Shown here piece after piece: positions 16,580 to 25,300 of a stretch of 64,000 nt of DNA. The stretch covers positions 558,001 to 622,000 of the forward strand of contig JAQZBR010000004.1 in assembly GCA_029237775.1 (NCBI GenBank), in the 5' to 3' direction. The notes beneath the pieces are model-generated. The model did not search any database. It had not been told where the DNA came from and saw nothing but the letters and a program-made list of their open reading frames with translations. Source of the DNA: Bacteroidota bacterium. Lineage in GTDB: Bacteria > Bacteroidota > Bacteroidia > 2-12-FULL-35-15. Numbering within the stretch: position 1 is the stretch's first letter; each line of letters starts with the position of its first letter. The translations under genes were made by a program, and so were the position numbers.

Positions 16580-17493
16580 AGCTGATTGTTTGTTTTAATA
16601 ATTTTTTGAGTTGCACTGGTTTTATTCTGAAGTGTTATGAAATAAACTCCATCAGGATACCCGGAAAGGTCTATGAGTGCCGGATCGGAGATTAACTTTA
16701 CATTCAAGATCTCTTCACCAAGAATGTTGCAGACTTTTATTGACGCATTCAATTCCGCTTTGATCTTAAATATCCCGGAAGAAGGGTTGGGGAAAACCTG
16801 AAATATTTCAGAAGGACTTGTGATTTGATCTATAGAGGTCAGCAAACCACAACTACCCGTGTTTGATGGATATAATGAGGAGCCATTTTCAGAGAAGCAA
16901 TCGAGATTAGAATAATATTCAAAGTCATTATACGCATTCAACATTCCCCGTGAGCTCCCTATACCTTCAATGATCTCGTATGCATTTGGAATAGCAGCAT
17001 TAATATGCCAGCGCTTTCTATATGTGGTATTGATCATCACGGAATCAACCAACCCGACAGTCATAGGTCCATAACTCAAATAACCTTTGATAGTATCGCC
17101 AGCTTCTAAAGTAAAATCATATAGTAAGCTTTCCTGAGATTCATATTTATCAACGATGAACACTTTCTTCTGTGCAAGATCCTCACGGATCCCTGCCCTG
17201 TAATCAGAGTAGTTTGAATACATGATGGAATGATCACATTCCCAGTGAGGACTCCAGTCATTGACAAAGGTCATACTGAAATCGTGTCCTGTTTGTATTA
17301 CTTTAGAATAAACCAGCCCGTTTATCAGAGTGTCCTCCCCTATCGTATAACTGTATTCCCCGCATGAACCCATGCCCCATTCCTGATATGAGACATTCCA
17401 CACTGCTTGTGAATCGGGGAACTCATGATAACTGTTAGTCTGAGCAAAAACCGACATATTCAGAAGCATAATAAAGAGCAGTATCTTTTTCAT
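16576..17493 (-). CDS. T9SS type A exported protein, first gene of a four-gene operon
   Basis: The 305-residue product carries a signal peptide (cleavage after VFAQ) and a T9SS tail with FQVFPNPSSGIFKIK and YPDGVYFITLQ. It is paralogous to the downstream gene, with YDFTLEAGDT and EGIGSSRG as shared landmarks. It has several Cys residues (for example in GSCGEYSY and DCFSENG) that could form disulfides. It heads the operon running down to the peroxidase at 13607. The 296-nt region upstream should hold the promoter. Confidence 0.82.
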   Translation of the reverse strand: MKKILLFIMLLNMSVFAQTNSYHEFPDSQAVWNVSYQEWGMGSCGEYSYTIGEDTLINGLVYSKVIQTGHDFSMTFVNDWSPHWECDHSIMYSNYSDYRAGIREDLAQKKVFIVDKYESQESLLYDFTLEAGDTIKGYLSYGPMTVGLVDSVMINTTYRKRWHINAAIPNAYEIIEGIGSSRGMLNAYNDFEYYSNLDCFSENGSSLYPSNTGSCGLLTSIDQITSPSEIFQVFPNPSSGIFKIKAELNASIKVCNILGEEILNVKLISDPALIDLSGYPDGVYFITLQNKTSATQKIIKTNNQL

Positions 17494-17789
17494 TTCTGAT
17501 AATTATTTAGTGAATAGCAATTTAATCCCGCTTCAAAGCAGAGAATAGACTGACGCGGCTGAAAATCCAGCCGTCCGGATCAAACAAGAAAGAAAATGGT
17601 TTAGTAAGTTTTTATCATTCAGTTTATATTGGTTTATATAAACATACAACTTTCATTCACAAAATCAAATAATTATGCGATTAAATGAATCGGCAGCTTT
17701 AATCCTCTATTTTAAAAAAATAAAAAATTCCCTGTAACTTTACCGTTATTGGATCGTCTTAAACCCAAAAACGCACAAAAAACGCTACT
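17494..17789. other. Divergent intergenic region before the sigma factor
   Basis: This region contains a stable hairpin CGGCTG...CAGCCG (17556-17561 and 17568-17573) inside the leader of the T9SS operon. An AT-rich stretch holds repeated TTTATAT words near 17630. TAACTTTA lies at about 17736, a one-mismatch -7 element about 50 nt before the sigma factor ATG. No gene is visible. Confidence 0.45.
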
Positions 17790-18275
17790 ATGACCGCTGA
17801 GGAATTCAACAATTGTGTTGACCTGTATGCAGATAATCTTTACCGCTTTATCCTTAAAAATATTAAGGACGAAGAAAAAGCACGTGACGTGGTTCAGGAC
17901 ACTTATGAGAAGCTGTGGCTGAAAGTTTCGGAAGTTGAAAGCACCAATGCGAAGTCGTATATGTTCACCACTGCCTATCGGACAATGATCGACCGCATCA
18001 GAAGGGACAAAAAGCAGGGTGAGATGACAGAGGCAAATTTGTATAGCCTCAGTTCAAACAGACAATACAGCGACTTGAAAGAGATTTTGAACGAAGCCTT
18101 GAATAAGTTACCGGAGATTCAACGGTCGGTAATTCTTTTGCGGGATTATGAAGGGTATAATTATGCTGAGATAGGGGAAATAACAGGGTTGAATGAGTCA
18201 CAGGTGAAAGTGTATATTTTCAGAGCAAGAGGATTCCTGAAAAATTATATCGGAGCGATGGAAAATGTGATCTAA
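17790..18275 (+). CDS. ECF-type RNA polymerase sigma factor
   Basis: This 161-residue protein has a sigma-70 region 2 at residues 10-75 (DLYADNLYRFI, VVQDTYEKLWLK, AYRTMIDRIRRDKK). Region 4 lies at residues 105-155 (LPEIQRSVILLRDYEGYNYAEI, then LNESQVKVYIFRARGFLK). It directs core polymerase to an alternative promoter class. The next gene, 35 nt downstream, encodes a membrane protein with anti-sigma-like domains, which is the usual pairing for ECF factors. Its regulon cannot be inferred from the window. Confidence 0.93.
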   Translation: MTAEEFNNCVDLYADNLYRFILKNIKDEEKARDVVQDTYEKLWLKVSEVESTNAKSYMFTTAYRTMIDRIRRDKKQGEMTEANLYSLSSNRQYSDLKEILNEALNKLPEIQRSVILLRDYEGYNYAEIGEITGLNESQVKVYIFRARGFLKNYIGAMENVI

Positions 18276-18310
18276 ATGCAAAGAGTTAAAGAGTAATAAG
18301 TTAAACAAGA
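18276..18310. repeat. Short 7-nt-phased GTTAAA repeat between sigma and anti-sigma genes
   Basis: The 35-nt gap reads GAGTTAAAGAGTAATAAGTT..., with GTTAAAG, AGTAATA and AGTTAAA in 7-nt phase. It resembles the heptamers at 1996-2023. Confidence 0.4.
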
Positions 18311-19618
18311 ATGACAATCAACAAACATAATTACGAAGCATTTTTCCTTGATTATCATGAAGGAAATCTTTCACCTCAACAGGTGGCAGATCTGCTTTTG
18401 TTCGTTGAGCAGCACCCTGAGCTAAAAGCGGAATTCGAAAGCTTTGAAAACTTTCATCTGGAAGATTACAGCTCTTACACTTTCGAAAACAAAGACAGTC
18501 TGAAAAAAGAAATAACATTACAGAACTATGAAGAATATTTCATTCGTTCGGTAGAAGGCAGCTTGAATCCCGCGGAAATTAATTTATTTGAGTCATTCTT
18601 AAATCAACATCCCCAATATTTATCTGAATTAAATCTTTATCAAAAAACTAAATTATCTCCGGAAGAAAATATTTTCTTTGAAAATAAGCAAGCTTTAAAA
18701 CGCAGCGCGCCTGCAGTTCTACACCAAGAGACGGCCGGTACAGATCACTTACTTATCTCTGCTGTTGAAGGACTTTTATCAACCGGAGAAAATGAATTAT
18801 TACATCAGCAGCTAAAAGCGGACAGCTCTCTTCAAACTGAGTTCGAGCTTTTTAAAAAGACAAGAGTGAAGGCAGATCCTGCTATTGTATTTGAGAACAA
18901 AAATGAGCTCAAAAGAAAGAACAAAAAGGTTGTGCCCTTATTTTATTATTGGTCGGCTGCTGCAGCAGTACTTTTATTATTCGGATTGTATTTTACTTTC
19001 AATAATGGTAAAACAGAAAAACAAGATATTGCTAAAAACAACATCCTAGTTCCTAAAGAAAAAGTCTCTGGTGAGCCTGCACCTTTTGTTGTTCAAAACG
19101 AAAAAGATAATAGCTCTCTTGCATCTGCTATTCAGACACCTAACAGTCGTATAATTCAAAAGACACAGAAAGATGTTTCAGTCGATACTCTGAATATTAA
19201 TAAGGTTGAAAATACTACTCCTGAAATAAATATTGCTTTAAACTCTGAGGAGAAAGAAGTGATACGGGAAGATGCCGCTCCGATTGAAAAAGACGCGGTT
19301 GCTTCGTTAAACAACAATGTTAAAGAAGTTGAAAAATCAAAAGCTGTTTCCAAAGAATTTTTATCGCTTAGAGAAATCGCTGCTGCGAAAATCAAGGAAA
19401 AAACATTAGACGCTGAAGTGCTTGCAATGGAGAAAAAAACAGGACGTGAAAAAAAATTCAGCGGCTGGGATGTGCTGCAGGTTGTCGCAAAAGGTGTAAG
19501 TAAGATCACAGGTAAAAAAGTTGAAGCAAAGCCAACTTACAATGATCAGGGTGAAGTTACCGCGTATGCTTTAGGAGCAGGAAGCTTTCAGTTTTCGAGA
19601 GGGAAACGATCTAATTAA
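18311..19618 (+). CDS. Putative anti-sigma protein with triplicated N-terminal domain
   Basis: The 435-residue product has three related segments of about 60 residues (7-66, 72-131, 145-202). Each runs from a motif like NYE-(A/E)(F/Y)F--(Y/V)-EG-L through an acidic helix to FENK--LK(K/R). A single membrane helix follows (about 209-229), and then a long low-complexity, lysine/glutamate-rich exported region ending with GAGSFQFSRGKR. Position and topology fit an anti-sigma factor that holds the upstream sigma at the membrane. The segments have no Cys, so they are not zinc-binding. The function is inferred from context. Confidence 0.72.
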   Translation: MTINKHNYEAFFLDYHEGNLSPQQVADLLLFVEQHPELKAEFESFENFHLEDYSSYTFENKDSLKKEITLQNYEEYFIRSVEGSLNPAEINLFESFLNQHPQYLSELNLYQKTKLSPEENIFFENKQALKRSAPAVLHQETAGTDHLLISAVEGLLSTGENELLHQQLKADSSLQTEFELFKKTRVKADPAIVFENKNELKRKNKKVVPLFYYWSAAAAVLLLFGLYFTFNNGKTEKQDIAKNNILVPKEKVSGEPAPFVVQNEKDNSSLASAIQTPNSRIIQKTQKDVSVDTLNINKVENTTPEINIALNSEEKEVIREDAAPIEKDAVASLNNNVKEVEKSKAVSKEFLSLREIAAAKIKEKTLDAEVLAMEKKTGREKKFSGWDVLQVVAKGVSKITGKKVEAKPTYNDQGEVTAYALGAGSFQFSRGKRSN

Positions 19619-19870
19619 ATAAGAATAATTTCGACTGGCCAGCACAATTCTTCTGGAAGACGGGAAACAAATTTTCGACAAAATAAAATCATCAGCCATC
19701 AAGAGCCAAAAGAACGTCAAATCATATTTTTATCATAATAGCCGATCTGCATCCTTACATAAAAATCCGCGTATCTATATTCTGAAACAATATTTCCTAT
19801 TACACTACCCCTAACCCCTCCTCAAAGGCGGAGACAGATCACCAGCAAGTCAAAATCGTTTTCTGTCGCA
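19619..19870. other. Non-coding gap between anti-sigma and nadB genes
   Basis: I find no gene, terminator or clear promoter in these 252 nt. Around 19802-19836 there is a C-rich stretch (ACCCCTAACCCC) followed by CAAAGGCGGAG. It resembles the palindromic C-tract/G-tract repeat at 46699-46726. Confidence 0.4.
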
Positions 19871-21433
19871 CTAAGACCTAGGATAATTCACCGTATAATG
19901 TAAACCCTTACTCTCCTTCCGCTGCCTTGCGTGTTTGATGATTATATACGCAACATTGATCATGTTCCTAAGCTCACAAAGCTTTGGTGAAATGGTTGTC
20001 TTCAAATACAAAGCTTCATTCTCTTTATATAAAATTTCAAGTCTGTCGAAAGCTCTCTGTAAACGAATATCCGATCTTACAATTCCCACATAATTGGTCA
20101 TGATCGCCTGAACTTCCCTTAAGCTCTGGATCATCAAAACCATTTCTTCGGGATAATGCGTCCCCTCTGCATTCCAATCGGGAATCTCTTCACAGAAACC
20201 TGCGTTCTTATTTTCTTCGATAGCATCCATCGCTGCGTTATGAGCATAAACCACCGCTTCAAGAAGTGAATTGGAAGCTAAACGATTTGCTCCATGCAAT
20301 CCGGTGGAAGAACATTCCCCAATTGCGTATAACTTTTTAATGTTGCTCCGGCCGTTCATGTCCACTTTTATTCCTCCGCACATATAATGAGCTGCGGGAA
20401 CAACGGGAATGTAATCTGTTTTCATGTTGATCCCCAGACTTAAACATTTCTGATAAATGTTTGGAAAATGCTTTATCAACTCAGATTTATCCAAATGCCT
20501 GCAGTCGAGATACACATAATCATCACCGCGGATCTTCATTTCGTTATCAATCGCGCGTGCTACGATGTCACGTGGTGCCAGTGATTTTCTTTCATCATAC
20601 TTTTGCATAAATTCCTTGCCATCCACTGTTTTAAGAATGCCACCAAATCCGCGTACAGCTTCAGAAATAAGAAAAGAGGGACTTTCACCCGGATTATACA
20701 AAGACGTAGGATGAAACTGATAAAACTCCATTCCTTCCACCCTTCCTTTCGCACGATAAACCATGGCTACACCATCACCTGTTGCTATTACAGGATTGGT
20801 AGTGGTACTATAAACGTGACCCGCTCCGCCTGTGGCCATAAGTATTGTCTTCGCAAGAACTGTTTCTATCTTATTACTCCTGAGGTTCAGAACATACGCG
20901 CCATAACATTCTATCCCTTCCGTACGACTGTTGACTTCTATTCCGAGATGATGCTGAGTAAGAATATCAATCGCAAAATGGTGATCTAAGATCTCAATGT
21001 TGTGGTGTTTATGGACCGCAGAGAGTAAAGCCCTTTCAATTTCAAAACCTGTATTGTCTTTATGATGAAGGATCCGGTGCTCGGAATGTCCACCTTCTTT
21101 TGCCAGATCATATTCACCCTTTTCATTCTTATCGAACGTGGCTCCCCACTCGATCAGTTCTTTTATCCTGTCAGCAGATTCAGAGATGACCATTCTGACA
21201 ACCTCTTCATCACAAAGGCCATCACCCGCTATTAACGTATCCTGTACGTGTTTTTCATGGCTATCGGGGCTGTACATAACAGCAGCGATGCCGCCCTGAG
21301 CATATTTGGTATTACTTTCATCCTCATTTGATTTGGTGATCATGCACACTTTGCCATGCTCCGCAACCTTTAATGCGTAGCTTAGTCCGGCAATCCCGGA
21401 TCCTATGATAAGAAAATCAACGTGGCGTTTCAC
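19871..21433 (-). CDS. nadB: L-aspartate oxidase
   Basis: NadB oxidises L-aspartate to iminoaspartate using FAD, the first step of de novo NAD synthesis. Visible motifs are the dinucleotide-binding GSGIAGLSYALK, TKYAQGGIAAVM, EGGHSEHRILHHKDNTG, YQFHPTSLY and YAIGECSSTGLHGANRLASNS. No ATG is available. I prefer the GTG at 21433, which gives MKRHVDFLIIGSG as expected for the family (520 residues). The TTG at 21454 would lie inside a TAACTTTG promoter element. nadA and nadC are not in the window. Confidence 0.94.
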   Translation of the reverse strand: MKRHVDFLIIGSGIAGLSYALKVAEHGKVCMITKSNEDESNTKYAQGGIAAVMYSPDSHEKHVQDTLIAGDGLCDEEVVRMVISESADRIKELIEWGATFDKNEKGEYDLAKEGGHSEHRILHHKDNTGFEIERALLSAVHKHHNIEILDHHFAIDILTQHHLGIEVNSRTEGIECYGAYVLNLRSNKIETVLAKTILMATGGAGHVYSTTTNPVIATGDGVAMVYRAKGRVEGMEFYQFHPTSLYNPGESPSFLISEAVRGFGGILKTVDGKEFMQKYDERKSLAPRDIVARAIDNEMKIRGDDYVYLDCRHLDKSELIKHFPNIYQKCLSLGINMKTDYIPVVPAAHYMCGGIKVDMNGRSNIKKLYAIGECSSTGLHGANRLASNSLLEAVVYAHNAAMDAIEENKNAGFCEEIPDWNAEGTHYPEEMVLMIQSLREVQAIMTNYVGIVRSDIRLQRAFDRLEILYKENEALYLKTTISPKLCELRNMINVAYIIIKHARQRKESKGLHYTVNYPRS

Positions 21434-21451
21434 TCTTTCAAATAATTTGCG

Positions 21452-21459
21452 CAAAGTTA
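21452..21459 (-). promoter_or_regulatory. Probable -7 element of the nadB promoter
   Basis: The minus strand reads TAACTTTG, an exact TAnnTTTG match 19 nt upstream of the GTG at 21433. No clear -33 TTTG is present. The element overlaps the alternative TTG start and argues against it. Confidence 0.45.
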
Positions 21460-21556
21460 TTTAATTTTCAATGCTTTTAACCTTGGCTTGCGCAGAACAA
21501 ATCCGCCCTATTTTTGTTTCAATATTGAATAAGGTTTTTCGACTTATTCTTAATTG

Positions 21557-21564
21557 TATCTTTG
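21557..21564 (+). promoter_or_regulatory. -7 promoter element of the Nfu-like gene
   Basis: TATCTTTG matches TAnnTTTG and ends 17 nt before the ATG at 21581. A T-rich run (TTTTTC) lies about 18 nt upstream in the -33 position. The leader would be very short. Confidence 0.6.
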
Positions 21565-21580
21565 TAAAAAAATTTCCAAA

Positions 21581-22204
21581 ATGGACACACTCGTTAAACG
21601 ACCGGTTATCATATACGCTGAAAGCACGCCTAATCCATCCTCGATGAAATTTGTTGCGAATCAACTGATCGTTACTGATGGTGCAACAGCTCAATACCTG
21701 TCAAAGGCAGAAACAAAAGGTTCGCCCCTGGCAGCGAAATTATTTGAATTTCCTTTTGTAAAGGGTGTTTTCATGGCATCGAACTTTGTTACGATCTCAA
21801 AAACTGATGCTGTTCAATGGGAAGATGTGACTTTAGAACTTCGCGACTTTATTCGTATCTTTCTTACTGAAGGAAATGTTGCGATCACTGAGATGCCAAA
21901 AGCGGAGGTACCTGTCGATAGCACGTTCAAAGAAAAAAAGGAAGTATTTACTGAGCATACCGCGCCAACAACCGATATTGAGGTAAAGATTGTTGAAACT
22001 CTTGAGCAGTATATCCGTCCGGCTGTGGAAGGCGATGGTGGCAGCATTACTTTTAAAAGCTTCATTGACGGAATTGTTACTGTTCAATTGCGTGGTGCCT
22101 GCAGCGGATGTCCTTCATCAACTCTTACATTAAAAGCGGGAATCGAGGGGTTGTTGAAAAGAATGATCCCTGAGGTGAAGGAAGTTGTCTCAGAGGCAAT
22201 GTAA
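21581..22204 (+). CDS. NifU-like (Nfu) iron-sulfur scaffold protein
   Basis: The 207-residue protein has an Nfu N-terminal domain (TPNPSSMKFVAN near the start, FPFVKGVFMASNFVTISK). Its C-terminal NifU domain has the cluster-binding CSGC at C174 and C177, within RGACSGCPSST. Such proteins carry and deliver [4Fe-4S] clusters to apo-enzymes in the cytoplasm. An upstream TTG at 21554 would begin before the promoter's -7 box, so the ATG at 21581 is preferred. It is divergent from nadB. Note that MqnC, IspG and RlmN-type enzymes need such clusters; no direct partnership is shown. Confidence 0.92.
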   Translation: MDTLVKRPVIIYAESTPNPSSMKFVANQLIVTDGATAQYLSKAETKGSPLAAKLFEFPFVKGVFMASNFVTISKTDAVQWEDVTLELRDFIRIFLTEGNVAITEMPKAEVPVDSTFKEKKEVFTEHTAPTTDIEVKIVETLEQYIRPAVEGDGGSITFKSFIDGIVTVQLRGACSGCPSSTLTLKAGIEGLLKRMIPEVKEVVSEAM

Positions 22205-22283
22205 ATCTTATCACCGGGGGAATTTACTGCCCTTTTTATCTTACCAGCCATTCCGACCAATCCGCCTGAATCTTCGACAAGCA

Positions 22284-22339
22284 GAGGCTTGCGTACTTTA
22301 AAAATTGTGTTATCTTTGTAGGCTTTTTACACAAGCCTC
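22284..22339 (+). promoter_or_regulatory. Promoter of the giant PKD adhesin, bracketed by an inverted repeat
   Basis: TTGC (22289-22292) and TATCTTTG (22311-22318) are 18 nt apart, in promoter configuration, 42 nt before the ATG. A perfect 8-bp inverted repeat, GAGGCTTG (22284-22291) and CAAGCCTC (22332-22339), overlaps the -33 box and the leader. AGGCTT recurs at 22320-22325 and can pair with the same downstream arm as a compact 6-bp hairpin. Confidence 0.6.
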
Positions 22340-22359
22340 ACACATTTTTATTACACAGG

Positions 22360-25300
22360 ATGAAACTACTCTACTTCAGGATACTTGTATTTATTTCGGT
22401 ATTGATATGTCAACAGAACAATGCATTCGGCCAGTTTTTTTGTGACACGAATGTGCCTGTATTTCCAATTAATTTTACCGGTTCCCCTTCCACTACCTAT
22501 ACTATCTCAAACGTAACAAGGGACGGGTTATGCTGTACACATACAAATCCGAACAGATGTATTGAGTTCGTGATAACCATGGATGCTAACCAACAGGGTA
22601 TCTCCCTAAATTCAAGCGGTGGGCCTGCATTAGGTGCTGGCGGTATTCAGCTGGAATGTGACACTACCACTTATAGTTTCCTTGATACAATTTGCCTGTC
22701 CGGTGTTGGTCCGCATCATGTTACTCTATGTAAGCCGGGCGGAAACGCATATGATTATTACATTACGGGTATACCTAAGCCAAGTGCCGGTCCCCCGATC
22801 GCGGTAAGTGACGGCTGTACAGGTTTTGTTTACGCACAGGATTATATTGAATCAACACTCAGCTGGACTTCCATATCACCGGGAGCAGTTGGAGCATACA
22901 ACCTATACCTTAGCTGTACGAGTGGTTGCGACACAACGGTTGTTACCTCTCAGCCCGGCTACCCCGATTCGGTGCTTTATCAGGTGACAGGAACTCCACG
23001 CGGTGGCTGCAGTAATTTATCTGTTTCAAATTCAGTGTGGGTATATTTCGTAAATGATAAAGTCGCGACCATAACACCTAACAACCCCGTGGTCTGCGCT
23101 GGTGCGACAAGTGCGGTGCTAACTGCGAATGGTACCGGAGGACGACAACCTTATAATTATCTCTGGAGCACTGGAGCCACAACACAAAGTATTTCCGTTG
23201 GTGTTGGAACCTATTGGGTCAGGATCGGAGATGTCACCACATGTCCTCCCGTCTACGACACGGTCATAGTCAACTCGAGCCCCAACCCGGTAGCAAATTT
23301 TACATCTTCCAACGCCTGTGCGAATTCAGGAATGATCTTTACTGATGCCAGCACAATCAGTGCAGGAAGTATAACTGCCTGGAGCTGGAATTTCGGAGAT
23401 GCAACTACAAGTACATTGCAAAACCCCGTGCATACGTATGCAGCAGCAGGAACATATACGGTAACTTATACTGCAATTTCTGCTGCAGGCTGTTCAAATA
23501 CAATAACAAGAACTGTAACTGTGAGTCCTACTCCGGTAGCCTCTTTTACAGCTAACAACATGTGTTATATAGGTTCTGTAACATTCAACAACACAAGCAC
23601 GATCAGCAGCGGATCGATTACCAGCTGGAACTGGAATTTCGGAGATGCGACATCAAGCACACTGCAAAATCCAACACATGTATACGCTGCTGCCGGTATA
23701 TACAACGTAGTGCTTACCTCAACTTCCGCGCTTGGATGTTCGGGGACAACAACGGTTCCTATGAACATGCAGCCTGCACCTTCCGCTAATTTCACATTCG
23801 GCTCGGCCTGCGCACAATCTGCACTCACTTTCACGAATACATCAACGGTTGTAGCTAACAGCTCTCCGACATACAACTGGAATTTCGGAGATGCTACATC
23901 AAGCACCCTTCAGGATCCTTCACACGTATATGCAACGGGAGGAACATATAATGTGACCCTAACCGTTACTACTGCAGCGGGCTGTTCCAGCGGGATTATA
24001 AAAACAGTCACTGTGAATCCAAAACCGGTAGCTTCTTTTACCGTTAACAACATGTGTTATTCAGGTTCTGCAACCTTTACCAATACGAGTACCATCACCT
24101 CAGGAACAATAAGCAGTTATAGCTGGGATTTCGGAGATGCCACTACAAGCACCCTTACAAACCCTACGCACGCTTACGCAACAGCCGGAACTTATAACGT
24201 GACCTTAACAGCAACTTCTGCACTTGGCTGCTCCACTACAACAACGGTTGCAGTTAACATGCAGCCAGCTCCCATAGCTGACTTCACTGCGACTACCGCT
24301 TGCGCAACAGCTCCAATTACTTTCACCAACAATTCAACGGTTGTCAGCGGAAGTACACCATCCTGGAGTTGGAATTTTGGTGATGCAACTAGCAGCACCT
24401 TACAAAACCCTTCACATACATACGCAACGGGAGGAACATATAATGTTACCCTAACTGTAACCACTGCAGCAGGATGTACCAACAGCATAACCAAAACTGT
24501 TACAGTCAATCCGAAACCGGTTGCTTCTTTTACTGTTAATAACATGTGTTACTCAGGTTCGGCAGCCTTCACCAATACAAGTACCATTGCCTCAGGAACG
24601 ATAAGCAGTTACAGCTGGGATTTCGGAGATGCTACTACAAGCACTCTTCAGAATCCGACACACACATTTGCAACTGCGGGAACCTATAATGTAACTCTTA
24701 CGGTAACTTCTGCATTAGGCTGTTCAACAACTACGATTGTCCCGGTAAATATGCAACCTGCACCTGTTGCTGATTTTACATTCACACCGGCATGCTCCGG
24801 CACACCAATAACATTTACAAATACATCTTCCGTTGTTAACGGAAGCACTCCATCCTGGAGCTGGGATTTTGGTGACGCAACAAGCAGCACCACGCAGAAT
24901 CCTTCTCATTCATATGCTGCCGGAGGAACCTATAATGTTACACTGACCGTGACTACTGCGGCAGGATGTACCAACAGCATTATTAAATCTCTTACGATCA
25001 ATCCAAGTCCCGTGGCTGCGTTCACGGCCAATTCAATGTGCTATGTGGATTCTGTGACTTTCAGCAATACAAGTTCAGTCAGCACCGGAACAATTACAAG
25101 CTACACATGGGATTTCGGTGATGCAACAACGAGTACCTTACAAAACCCAGATCATTATTATTCAACTGCAGGAACTTATAACGTTACTTTAATTGCGACT
25201 TCTAATTTCGGGTGTAAAGACACAACAGTTGTAACGATGAATATGCAGCCTGCTCCGCTTGCTGATTTTACATTTACTTCAGCTTGCGCGAATGTTTCCA

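Noticed and set aside
21461-21694. Short minus-strand frame across the nadB/Nfu divergent region
   Set aside because: It crosses both promoters and the start of Nfu and shows no family similarity.
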